DNA from: Mangrovicoccus sp. HB161399
GTDB lineage: Bacteria; Pseudomonadota; Alphaproteobacteria; Rhodobacterales; Rhodobacteraceae
Direction of reading: 5' to 3'
Length of the DNA: 56,018 bases
NCBI RefSeq assembly: GCF_013184745.1
Contig: NZ_JAATVU010000036.1
Span: forward strand, 1 to 56,018
Below are positions 19,834 through 27,720 of this stretch, in pieces. Made by a program: the position numbers and the translations under genes. The first letter of the stretch is position 1. Each line of letters begins with the position of its first letter. The notes under the pieces were generated by a model. The model was not told the DNA's origin. It was given only the letters and a program-made list of their open reading frames with translations, and ran no database searches.

Positions 19834-20913
19834 TCAGCCCTCCATCACCTCGTCGTCGCCGCTGCCGTCATTCTCGCCCATGTGGAAATCCAGCCCGTGG
19901 GCCGCGCGGATCTGGTCCTCGATCTCCAGCGCGATCTTCGTGTTCTGGCGCAGGAAGGTCTTGGCGTTCTCGCGCCCCTGCCCGATCCGCTCGTCTCCAT
20001 AGGAATACCAGGAGCCCGATTTCGCCACGACCCCGGCCTTGACGCCCAGGTCCAGCAGCTCGCCCATCTTGGAGATGCCCTCGCCGTAGATGATGTCGAA
20101 TTCGACCTGCTTGAAGGGCGGAGCGACCTTGTTCTTGACGATCTTCACCCGGGTGGCGTTACCCACGACCTCGTCGCGGTCCTTGACCGAACCGATGCGG
20201 CGGATGTCGAGACGGACCGAAGAGTAGAATTTCAGCGCGTTGCCGCCGGTGGTGGTCTCGGGCGAGCCGAACATGACGCCGATCTTCATGCGGATCTGGT
20301 TGATGAAGATCACCATGCATTTCGAGCGGCTGATCGAGGCGGTCAGCTTGCGCATCGCCTGGCTCATCAGACGGGCCTGCGCGCCGACCTGGGCATCGCC
20401 CATGTCGCCCTCGAGCTCGGATTTCGGCGTCAGCGCGGCCACGGAGTCGACGACGATCATGCTGACGGCGCCGGAGCGGATCAGCGTGTCGGTGATTTCC
20501 AGCGCCTGCTCGCCCGTGTCGGGCTGGCTGATCAGCAGCTCGTCGAGATTGACGCCGAGCTTGCGGGCATATTGCGGGTCGAGCGCGTGTTCGGCGTCGA
20601 CGAAGGCGCAGATCCCGCCCTTCTTCTGTTCCTCGGCGATGCAGTGCAGCGTCAGCGTGGTCTTGCCCGAACTTTCCGGGCCGAAGATCTCGATCACCCG
20701 GCCCTTGGGCAGGCCGCCGATGCCGAGGGCGATGTCGAGGCCCAGCGAGCCGGTCGAGGTCGCCTCGATGTCCTGTGCGGGATTGTCCTGGCCGAGCTTC
20801 ATGATCGAGCCCTTGCCGAACTGCCGTTCGATTTGCGCCAGAGCTGAATCCAGCGCCTTCTGCTTGTCCATAGTGCGTGTTCCGCCCAGATCGAGGAGGT
20901 TTGCCGAAGCCAT
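19834..20913 (-). CDS. recA: Recombinase A
   Basis: A 359-residue RecA with Walker [10 protein letters not shown] and the conserved [21 protein letters not shown]-terminus. It drives homologous recombination and LexA self-cleavage. The start ATG at 20913 has an AAGGA ribosome binding site; an upstream in-frame start at 20952 has no conserved sequence. A LexA box (GTTC-N7-GTTC) lies 50 bases upstream. The C-terminal tail is acidic, as usual. Confidence 0.97.
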   Translation of the reverse strand: MASANLLDLGGTRTMDKQKALDSALAQIERQFGKGSIMKLGQDNPAQDIEATSTGSLGLDIALGIGGLPKGRVIEIFGPESSGKTTLTLHCIAEEQKKGGICAFVDAEHALDPQYARKLGVNLDELLISQPDTGEQALEITDTLIRSGAVSMIVVDSVAALTPKSELEGDMGDAQVGAQARLMSQAMRKLTASISRSKCMVIFINQIRMKIGVMFGSPETTTGGNALKFYSSVRLDIRRIGSVKDRDEVVGNATRVKIVKNKVAPPFKQVEFDIIYGEGISKMGELLDLGVKAGVVAKSGSWYSYGDERIGQGRENAKTFLRQNTKIALEIEDQIRAAHGLDFHMGENDGSGDDEVMEG

Positions 20914-20962
20914 TCTGCCTGTCCTTATCTCATGCCCGTCAGAGGGCGGCAATGCCGGTTAT

Positions 20963-20977
20963 GTTCTGCTCTTGTTC
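20963..20977 (-). promoter_or_regulatory. LexA/SOS box of recA (GTTC-N7-GTTC)
   Basis: A perfect alphaproteobacterial SOS box, GTTC-TGCTCTT-GTTC on the plus strand, 50 bases before the recA start. A second pair of GAAC half-sites with 6-base spacing follows at 20988-21001 and may be a weaker operator. Confidence 0.85.
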
Positions 20978-21100
20978 TCAATATGAAGAACAGACCGGAA
21001 CATTTCAACTCAAATTCTCCCGAAACTATCCGGGCGAGTCGGTTAAGGCAGGCTTAAGCAGGACCGGCGGAGGCCGAGAAGGCCTCCCGCTGCCGGTGTC

Positions 21101-22600
21101 CTAGGTGATGTCCACCAGGAACGAACGCAGCGGCAGGCCTCGGTCGCCGCTGAAATTGTTGAAGCTCATGTCGTGCAGCACATGGCCGCGCCGCGCATCG
21201 GTGCAGCATCCGTAGGGCCCGCCGACGGAGCAGCCGGCCAGCTCCTGCTTTGAGCGCACCATGAGATCGCGGCCGAGGAACCGCGCCCCCACGGCATCTA
21301 TCGGCAGATCCGCCGGATTGCCGCCAGGCGGCAGGAAATAGATGCCATAGGGACGGCTTTCCTGCAGCATCACCTGCGGTGGCGCGCAGGGCTGGGTCCG
21401 GCCCCAGTCGATCGACAGGATCACCGACTTGCCGTCTTCCTGCAGCTTGGCGCCGGTCACCCGCGGTCCCAGCTCATTGTCGGCGCCGTGGTCGAGATTG
21501 AGCAGATGCGCCGCCATCCGGGCGCCGGCGATGGCATAGCCGCCGTACTGGTAGTGGATGTCCCACCAGTCGCGCGGCAGGTCGTACATCTCGATGCCGT
21601 GATGCGCCTTCTCGCGCTGCTCGATGGCGCGCAGATAGCCGACCCGTGCAGCATTGGTGCCGCATTCCGCGACCAGGTATTCATAGCCGCCGATCATGTT
21701 CACGATGAAGTCCATCTCGGGATAGCGCGCCCAGATGTGGTCCCAGACTGCCAGGATCGTGTCGATGAATTCCGGCGTGGTCAGGCGGCGGTTCTGCAGC
21801 GCGTTGGCATCGCTCTCGCCCTGGGTCCAGAAGCAGCGCATCGGGATGTCCTGGCCATCCGCCGCCGCGATGGCGAGCTGCTCCATGAAGAAGTCCAGAG
21901 CCGGGCCCGGCTTGCCGGTGGCAGCGTCCCACCAATGCGGGCCGGAGGACGGTCCTGCCGAGCGGCGGTCCAGCGGCGTGCCGCCGGTGGCGCCGTTGAC
22001 GAAGTCGACCGACAGGTTGCGCGATCCCCGCAATCCGCGCGCCAGTGCCGCCGAGAAGCCGCCCCAGCCGCCGCGCTCCTCCATCAGCGACATGTTCGAC
22101 TGCCCGCCGCAGACGAAGCGCAGGTCGTGGGTCACCTTTGCCGCGGGTCCGTACTCCAGATCGCCCTGCGTCATCTGCTGGAGGATCAGCTCCTGGCCGA
22201 TCCGCATGACCCGCAGGGCCAGCTTGCTGCCGGCCGTGGCCATCTGTCCGACGGTGCCCAGGAAGGTGCGCCCGCCCCCGGCGACAATCCGCGCCCCTGG
22301 CTGCGCCAGGATGACGGCATCGGTACCGTCGACAACGTGCGACAGGTCGGCGGTGGCGTTGCCTCCCAGTTCCAGCGCGGCGCCGCGCGCCACCGGGGCC
22401 CATTGGAACGGGCGCCGCCCGTCGACCCGGATCGGACGGGACATGAACTCGTTCGTCGGAATGCCGAGCCCGGCCGCCGCGCGCGGTGCCGCCGCAACCC
22501 CGATGTCCCCGGCCGACAGGGCCCTCAGGAGCGCCACCTTGTCCTGCTCCCGCATTTCCGCCAGCTTCTTGTTCATGAGGGAGTTCATGGCGCCATCCAC
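21101..22600 (-). CDS. SGNH-fold esterase, sialate O-acetylesterase-like
   Basis: A 499-residue protein. The SGNH hydrolase domain begins at CGGQSNMS (nucleophile Ser168) and continues with FWTQGESDA and the DIH triad end near WWDIHYQYGG, as in the SASA/CE6 carbohydrate esterases. The N-terminal 150 residues are beta-rich and unassigned. The C-terminus has paired cysteines (GPYGCCTDARRG). No signal peptide is visible. The start could be GTG at 22600 or ATG at 22588. Likely reaction: deacetylation of a carbohydrate; target unknown. It is unlinked in function to recA beside it. Confidence 0.75.
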   Translation of the reverse strand: MDGAMNSLMNKKLAEMREQDKVALLRALSAGDIGVAAAPRAAAGLGIPTNEFMSRPIRVDGRRPFQWAPVARGAALELGGNATADLSHVVDGTDAVILAQPGARIVAGGGRTFLGTVGQMATAGSKLALRVMRIGQELILQQMTQGDLEYGPAAKVTHDLRFVCGGQSNMSLMEERGGWGGFSAALARGLRGSRNLSVDFVNGATGGTPLDRRSAGPSSGPHWWDAATGKPGPALDFFMEQLAIAAADGQDIPMRCFWTQGESDANALQNRRLTTPEFIDTILAVWDHIWARYPEMDFIVNMIGGYEYLVAECGTNAARVGYLRAIEQREKAHHGIEMYDLPRDWWDIHYQYGGYAIAGARMAAHLLNLDHGADNELGPRVTGAKLQEDGKSVILSIDWGRTQPCAPPQVMLQESRPYGIYFLPPGGNPADLPIDAVGARFLGRDLMVRSKQELAGCSVGGPYGCCTDARRGHVLHDMSFNNFSGDRGLPLRSFLVDIT

Positions 22601-22779
22601 CGCAATCCAGCCAATCCCGAGCCGCAGCGTGGCAGGGGCACAAACGGGCTAGAAGTCCGCCCGCGTTGCGTCAACCATCAAGCGAGGACCTGCGCCGGAA
22701 AACCGCTCTTCCGGGACCGGCCCCTGGGCAGCTGTCGCTTCGGCAGGCAGGCATCCGGACCAGGGGCGGAAACACTAGC

Positions 22780-22805
22780 CGCATCCCCGCAGCACTGCGG
22801 ATGCG
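22780..22805 (-). terminator. Hairpin downstream of the first tRNA(CAU)
   Basis: A stem of CGCATCC and GCAG against CTGCGGATGCG, with a two-base bulge, lies 30 bases downstream of the tRNA on the minus strand. No clear T-tract follows in that direction, so termination is only possible. Confidence 0.4.
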
Positions 22806-22835
22806 TTTCGGTACAGCCTGTGATGGAGGATATTT

Positions 22836-22912
22836 TGGTAGCGGAGGAGGGACTTGAACCCCCGACACGCGGATTATGATTCCGCTGCTCTAACCAACTG
22901 AGCTACTCCGCC
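22836..22912 (-). tRNA. tRNA-Met(CAU), copy 1
   Basis: A 77-nt cloverleaf with encoded CCA. The anticodon stem GCGGA/TCCGC holds the loop ATCATAA with anticodon CAT. The T-arm GTCGGGGGTTCAAGTCCC and acceptor stem GGCGGAG/CTCCGCT are well formed. It lacks the mismatched first pair of initiator tRNA, so it is elongator Met. A lysidine-modified Ile2 tRNA also has CAU and cannot be excluded. Confidence 0.93.
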
Positions 22913-22925
22913 AAGAAGTGAGGCG

Positions 22926-22954
22926 TCACTATTGCGCCCGGCGGGCAGCGTCAA
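22926..22954 (-). promoter_or_regulatory. Promoter of tRNA copy 1
   Basis: Minus-strand -35 TTGACG and -10 TAGTGA with a 17-base spacer ending CAA. The -10 lies 14 bases from the tRNA 5' end, the same spacing as in the second copy. Confidence 0.6.
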
Positions 22955-23163
22955 GGCCGGGATTTGCGGTGGCTGAGATTTTCCCGGGCAGACGTGGCGG
23001 CAACCGCGGTTCGCCCCGGCCGGCGAGCCTGGTCCCTGCCCCGCAGGTCACGACTCTCAAGCAGATGACTGCCAGCATCATGCCACAGTGGCAGGGCGGC
23101 TGACCGGGGTCTCCTTCGCTCGGCTGGTTCCCGGCGTGCCCGCCGCAGGAACAGTTCGGCAGC

Positions 23164-23634
23164 TCACCCCTCCCCCTGCTGCGGCGGGGAATTTTTCCGG
23201 GGCTTGGCATCGTTGTTCAGCGCGACCGTGGCCTTCAGGAGCATCTCGCCAACCGGGGCGCGCTCTCCCGCATGCTGCGTAACATCGACCGCTGCCCAGA
23301 GCACCCCCATGGTCGCCGCCGCCAACTTGCGCAGAGGGGCTTCCATATCTTCGGGGCCAGGCTCCAATCCCTCCGGCTGGGCATAGATGAGCCTGTCCCG
23401 CGCCTTGGCGTTGTCCTTGAGGATCTTCGCCAGCTCATCCAGATCGGCAAAGCGTTCGCGGACCGTCCGAGACAGCAGGCCGAGCCGGTCTTCCACGCCC
23501 TCATGCGTGTCGATCAGCCCGAGCGTGGCAGCATGATGGACATGCTTCCCGCTTGCCTCGATGCGCAGACTGCTCTGGTCGCGAACCGGTGCAAGCGCAA
23601 GCGATGGCTTCATGTGCAGCACCATCTCCATCAC
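23164..23634 (-). CDS. Hypothetical protein in decaying segment
   Basis: A 156-residue protein, not recognised. It is helical and charged in the middle (ERFADLDELAKILKDNAKARD), with a Pro/Lys-rich tail. The GTG start overlaps the stop of the preceding gene by four bases (GTGA), or ATG at 23631 overlaps it by one base, as in a coupled pair. Codon use is less GC-biased than in the flanking genes, pointing to acquired DNA between the twin tRNAs. Function unknown. Confidence 0.5.
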   Translation of the reverse strand: MMEMVLHMKPSLALAPVRDQSSLRIEASGKHVHHAATLGLIDTHEGVEDRLGLLSRTVRERFADLDELAKILKDNAKARDRLIYAQPEGLEPGPEDMEAPLRKLAAATMGVLWAAVDVTQHAGERAPVGEMLLKATVALNNDAKPRKNSPPQQGEG

Positions 23635-23936
23635 GCGCTCGCAGAGCCAGTCGGCTTGCCGTAGCCTGCGCGCCTCGCGCTCTCCACGAGCGCAGCCACG
23701 GCCTCCTCCATCGCGTGCGATAACAGGAAGGTCGCAGGCAGGCGATTCCCGCGCGCGCCTTCGCGGTACTTCATGTCTTCGAGCGTGGCGATCCCGCCTG
23801 CCCTATAGAGGGACCGCACCGCGTTGTGCGCCCGATGGCAGGCCAAGTCCGGGAGCAGGGGGAACCTGTCCCGCACCCACATTGCCATGTCGCTTTCGAG
23901 GACCTGCCGCAATCCGTCGTGCATCCGCTCGCCCAC
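23631..23936 (-). CDS. Hypothetical protein, probably the C-terminal part of a frameshifted gene
   Basis: A 101-residue reading frame with natural-looking protein (MHDGLRQVLESDMAMWVRD). It has no good ribosome binding site. A second frame just upstream on the same strand (to about 24039) encodes VAQGVIALENAIPEIAAG and runs up to this one, suggesting a single older gene broken by a frameshift near 23940-23950. No family recognised. It is coupled to the next gene by a four-base overlap. Confidence 0.45.
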   Translation of the reverse strand: MGERMHDGLRQVLESDMAMWVRDRFPLLPDLACHRAHNAVRSLYRAGGIATLEDMKYREGARGNRLPATFLLSHAMEEAVAALVESARRAGYGKPTGSASA

Positions 23937-24337
23937 CAGGGGTCCCTTTCACTGCATGCTTCCAGGAGCTCGGCTCGCCCAAAATACCCGCCGCGATCTC
24001 CGGGATCGCATTCTCAAGCGCAATAACGCCTTGAGCCACGCGGCCATCGCCGCATCAAGGGTAGTCAACCTGTCGAAGCATCTTCCGGAAAGGGAAGACC
24101 TGCCCGTTATTCCGCGCGCATTCCATTTGCCGCGCAAGCGTTGGCCAAGCCTCTGATCCGACGAAAAAATCCTTGGAAGGCCCTGCGAACCTGGCCGCGT
24201 TCGACCGAAACAGCCCACGCACCAAATCCTAAAGCGTGCTAAGAACTAGCAGCGCACAGGCACCGTCCGGACCTGAGGCCCATGACAGAAAGGCGACCCA
24301 AAGGCCGCCATCGCATTGTGCTTCAACGGGAAGTTTT

Positions 24338-24414
24338 TGGTAGCGGAGGAGGGACTTGAACCCCCGACACGCGGATTATGATTCCGCTGCTCTAACCAAC
24401 TGAGCTACTCCGCC
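24338..24414 (-). tRNA. tRNA-Met(CAU), copy 2
   Basis: A 77-nt gene identical over its full length to the copy at 22836-22912, with encoded CCA. Only the flanks differ. It lies 1.4 kb upstream of the first copy on the same strand. Confidence 0.93.
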
Positions 24415-24427
24415 AAGGAGTGGCCGC

Positions 24428-24456
24428 GAGATATTGTGATGCGGCGCAGGGGTCAA
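24428..24456 (-). promoter_or_regulatory. Promoter of tRNA copy 2
   Basis: Minus-strand -35 TTGACC and -10 TATCTC with a 17-base spacer ending CAA, 14 bases from the tRNA. It has the same architecture as copy 1, with a diverged spacer. Confidence 0.6.
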
Positions 24457-24624
24457 GAGGAAAAACCAGACCTCCGGCGAGAAAATTCCGGCACCCTGCC
24501 CGTCCCCGCAGGACCGCCTCAGCAACCGGTTTTCCGCCGACGCGAAAATTTGATGGAACCAACGGGCCGGGCTGCGCGTTTTACCATCCCGGGCGCGCGA
24601 CCCGGGACAGCAACAGGAAGAGAG

Positions 24625-25074
24625 ATGTTCAAGAAAATCTTGGTGCCGGTCGATCTGGCACATCAATCCAGCTTGTCGCGCAGCCTCGAGCTTGCCGCGC
24701 GTCTGGCACGCGAGCACGGGGCGACCGCATGGTATGTCGGCGTGACGGCCGACACGCCGGGCAAGCTGGGGCACAGCCCGGCCGAATACGGCAAGCGGCT
24801 CGAGGCCTTCGCCGCATCCGAGGCCGAGACACACGGGCACCAGGCGGCCAGCACCGCCTATGTCGCCAACGACCCCGCCGTCGACCTGACCGCGGTCCTG
24901 CTCAGGGCCGCCACCGACATCGAGGCGGATCTGATCGTCATGGCCACGCATGGCCCGGCCTTCACCGACCGCATCTGGCCCTCGCACGGCGAGCAGATCG
25001 CACGGAGATTCCCCGGCTCCGTCTTCCTCGTCCGCCAGGACCCAATCCACCCTGACGAAAGGACCGCCACGTGA
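24625..25074 (+). CDS. Universal stress protein family
   Basis: A 149-residue single UspA domain starting FKKILVPVDLA and ending with the ATP-binding-like region MATHGPAFTDRI. The usual G-x2-G-x9-G-S/T motif is not intact, so ATP binding is uncertain. The start at 24625 follows GGAAGAGAG. Its stop overlaps the BCCT transporter start by three bases, so the USP may modulate that transporter, as USP partners do for some osmolyte transporters. Confidence 0.85.
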   Translation: MFKKILVPVDLAHQSSLSRSLELAARLAREHGATAWYVGVTADTPGKLGHSPAEYGKRLEAFAASEAETHGHQAASTAYVANDPAVDLTAVLLRAATDIEADLIVMATHGPAFTDRIWPSHGEQIARRFPGSVFLVRQDPIHPDERTAT

Positions 25075-26729
25075 GCGACAACACCGATCCCTCCGTCACT
25101 CCGGAAACCGGCATCCCCGAACCCGAGGGCGTAAGCGACCTGATCGACACCGATTACGAGATCGGCCAGGACAACCTGGAGGGCCAGCTCGGCCCGTTCG
25201 GCTTCGACATCCACAACCCGGTCTTCGCCGTCTCGGGCCTCGCCATCGTGGCCTTCGTCTTCTACACCCTCGCCCTGCCCGAGCAGGCCGGCAGCCTCTT
25301 CTCGGCGATGTTCGACTTCGTCACCAAGGGCTTCGACTGGTTCTTCCTGGGCGCGGCGAACATCTTCGTGATCTTCTGCCTGCTGCTGATCGTGACGCCG
25401 CTGGGCAACATCCGGCTCGGCGGCTCCGAGGCCACCCCGGACTACAACTACGTCGGCTGGTTCGCGATGCTCTTCGCCGCGGGCATGGGCATCGGTCTGG
25501 TCTTCTACGGCGTGGCCGAGCCGATGAGCCATTTCTCCTCCTCGCTGGGCGGCATCTCCGTGGGCGAGGACGGCGTGCGGACCGACTGGGCGCCGCTCGG
25601 CGCGGCCGAGGGCGACGAAGCCGCCGCGATCCGGCTGGGCATGGCGGCGACGATCTTCCACTGGGGGCTGCACCCCTGGGCGATCTACGCCATCGTGGCG
25701 CTGGCCCTGGCGCTGTTCTCCTACAACAAGGGCCTGCCGCTGACGATCCGCTCGGCCTTCTACCCGATCCTGGGCGAGCGGGTCTGGGGCTGGCCCGGCC
25801 ATGTCATCGACATCCTCGCGGTCTTCGCGACGCTCTTCGGCCTGGCCACGTCGCTCGGCTTCGGCGCCACCCAGGCCAATGCCGGCCTGAACGAGCTCTT
25901 CGGCATCCCGATCGGCGACACAACCGAAGTGATCCTGATCACCTGCATCACCGCCATCGCGCTGGTGTCGGTCGTGCGCGGCCTCGACGGCGGGGTGAAA
26001 ATCCTCTCCGAGATCAACATGGTCATCGCCATCGTGCTGCTGCTCTTCGTGCTGCTGGCAGGCTCGACCGTCGCGGTGCTGACCGGCTTCGTCGACTATC
26101 TCTGGGCCTATATCGAGTACCTGCCCGCGCTCTCGAACCCGGTCGGGCGCGAGGACGTGAACTTCATGCAGGGCTGGACCTCGTTCTACTGGGCGTGGTG
26201 GATCAGCTGGTCGCCCTTCGTCGGCATGTTCATCGCCCGCGTCAGCCGCGGCCGGACGGTGCGCGAATTCATGATCTGCGTGCTGCTGATCCCGTCGCTG
26301 GTCTGCGTCCTGTGGATGTCGGTCTTCGGCGGCGTGGCGATCCAGCAGGTGCTCCAGGACGGCTACACCGCTGCGCAGGATGCCGACCTGCCGCTGAAGC
26401 TCTTCAAGATGCTGGACCAGCTGCCGCTGGCGGGCATCACTTCGCTGGTGGGCATCGTGCTGGTGATCGTGTTCTTCGTCACCTCCTCGGACTCCGGTTC
26501 CCTGGTGATCGACACCATCACCGCGGGCGGCAAGGTCGACGCGCCGGTGCCGCAGCGGGTCTTCTGGGCGGTCTTCGAGGGCGCGGTCGCAATCGTGCTG
26601 CTCCTGTCGGCCGGCGGGCTCGGCTCGCTGCAGTCGATGGTGATCTCCACCGGCCTGCCCTTCACAGTCGTGCTGCTGGTGATGTGCGTCGCGATCTGGA
26701 AGGGCCTCGCCTCCGAGCGCAGGGCCTGA
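25071..26729 (+). CDS. BCCT family osmolyte (betaine/choline-type) transporter
   Basis: A 552-residue inner-membrane protein with 12 helices. The BCCT hallmark WTSFYWAWWISWSPFVGMF followed by ARVSRGRT is present, as is the aromatic region in GLVFYGVAEPMSHF. It imports a quaternary ammonium compound such as glycine betaine, using Na+ or H+. The start is GTG at 25071 within the GTGA overlap. It converges on the patatin gene across a hairpin. The exact substrate cannot be read. Confidence 0.9.
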   Translation: MSDNTDPSVTPETGIPEPEGVSDLIDTDYEIGQDNLEGQLGPFGFDIHNPVFAVSGLAIVAFVFYTLALPEQAGSLFSAMFDFVTKGFDWFFLGAANIFVIFCLLLIVTPLGNIRLGGSEATPDYNYVGWFAMLFAAGMGIGLVFYGVAEPMSHFSSSLGGISVGEDGVRTDWAPLGAAEGDEAAAIRLGMAATIFHWGLHPWAIYAIVALALALFSYNKGLPLTIRSAFYPILGERVWGWPGHVIDILAVFATLFGLATSLGFGATQANAGLNELFGIPIGDTTEVILITCITAIALVSVVRGLDGGVKILSEINMVIAIVLLLFVLLAGSTVAVLTGFVDYLWAYIEYLPALSNPVGREDVNFMQGWTSFYWAWWISWSPFVGMFIARVSRGRTVREFMICVLLIPSLVCVLWMSVFGGVAIQQVLQDGYTAAQDADLPLKLFKMLDQLPLAGITSLVGIVLVIVFFVTSSDSGSLVIDTITAGGKVDAPVPQRVFWAVFEGAVAIVLLLSAGGLGSLQSMVISTGLPFTVVLLVMCVAIWKGLASERRA

Positions 26730-26735
26730 TCCCGG

Positions 26736-26760
26736 ACGGAGGCGCCGCCCGTGCCTCCGT
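26736..26760. terminator. Hairpin between convergent BCCT and patatin genes
   Basis: Arms ACGGAGGC and GCCTCCGT enclose a 9-base loop. It may terminate the two convergent genes in both directions, but lacks a T-tract. Confidence 0.45.
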
Positions 26761-27675
26761 TCACATCCCGGCCAGGGCGCGGATCTCCCCCGCCCGCGCC
26801 ATCACCGCCCTATGCCCGGCGTCGATTGCCTCCGCCGCCCGGTCGAATTCCAGGATGCCGAGATCGCGCAGCGGCAGCTCCAGCATCAGCTCCGGCGGCG
26901 CGGCGGCCAGGCGCATCCGCATGACCGAGGCCGCGACGATGTCCACCGAGGCCCAGACCACGTCCATGTAGTGCGGCGCGGAAGGCCCCGAAGGCAGTGC
27001 CGCATCCGGCGCCCCGAGCCAGGCGCCCAGCCCTGCCGCCTGCCCGCCTGCCCTCAAGGGTCCCAGCCACGCCCGGCCCCGCGCCGCCGCGGGCTCCGGC
27101 GGCGTCCAGAATCCCGCCGGGCCGAACCCGTTGGGATCCACTGCCAGAACCGGCCCGTCCCCGAGCATGCGGCACCCCGCAACCGGCACCGGATCCGACA
27201 GCGCCCCGTCGACCAGCCATTGCCCGCCGTGATGGACCGGAGCCAGGACGCCGGGGATGGAGACCGAGGCGCGCACTGCCGGGCGCAGCGGGCCGCTGGC
27301 GAACCAGACAACGCGCCCGGTCCGCAGATCCGTGGCCACCGCGCCGAAGGGCCGCTCCAGCTCCTCGATCCGCTCCGGCAGGCCGAACATGTCCAGGAGC
27401 CGCGGGATCTCGTTCCCCGCCACGATGCCGCCGCCCGAGAGGCGCAGATCGACATAGCGCATGAAATTCGTCCGGGTCAGGCCGCGCGCCCAGTCCTCGA
27501 AGGCGCCGAGCTGGCCCGCCGCCCAGACCGCGCCGGCCAGCGCGCCCATCGAGCTTCCCGCCACCCGGTCGACGGCAATGCCGAGGTCGTCCAGCGCCCG
27601 GAACACGCCGACATGCCCGAAGCCGCGCGCGCCGCCCATGCCGAGCGCCAGCCCCAGCGCGCGCCGTTCAGGCAC
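26761..27675 (-). CDS. Patatin-like phospholipase / RssA-like hydrolase
   Basis: A 304-residue protein with the Ser-Asp dyad of patatins: oxyanion loop GMGGARGFG (12-20), GSSMG with Ser42, and DGA with Asp156. Similar in size to the RssA/NTE class. It acts as a lipid acyl hydrolase, probably cytoplasmic. It starts 46 bases after the uvrA stop, with a strong hairpin in the gap. Confidence 0.87.
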   Translation of the reverse strand: MPERRALGLALGMGGARGFGHVGVFRALDDLGIAVDRVAGSSMGALAGAVWAAGQLGAFEDWARGLTRTNFMRYVDLRLSGGGIVAGNEIPRLLDMFGLPERIEELERPFGAVATDLRTGRVVWFASGPLRPAVRASVSIPGVLAPVHHGGQWLVDGALSDPVPVAGCRMLGDGPVLAVDPNGFGPAGFWTPPEPAAARGRAWLGPLRAGGQAAGLGAWLGAPDAALPSGPSAPHYMDVVWASVDIVAASVMRMRLAAAPPELMLELPLRDLGILEFDRAAEAIDAGHRAVMARAGEIRALAGM

Positions 27676-27684
27676 GCGGACCCT

Positions 27685-27707
27685 CCCTCTCCCCGCCGGG
27701 GAGAGGG
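27685..27707. repeat. Palindromic repeat between uvrA and the patatin gene
   Basis: A perfect 10-bp hairpin, CCCTCTCCCC / GGGGAGAGGG with loop GCC, followed by a partial second copy of the right arm. Sequences of this kind are common dispersed repeats in GC-rich genomes. It could also terminate uvrA. Confidence 0.6.
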
Positions 27708-27720
27708 CCGGGGAGAGGGG

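Noticed and set aside
22836-24414. Twin tRNAs as left and right attachment sites of one integrated element
   Set aside because: The entire tRNA genes and their promoter architecture are duplicated, not just a 3' end. No integrase lies between them.
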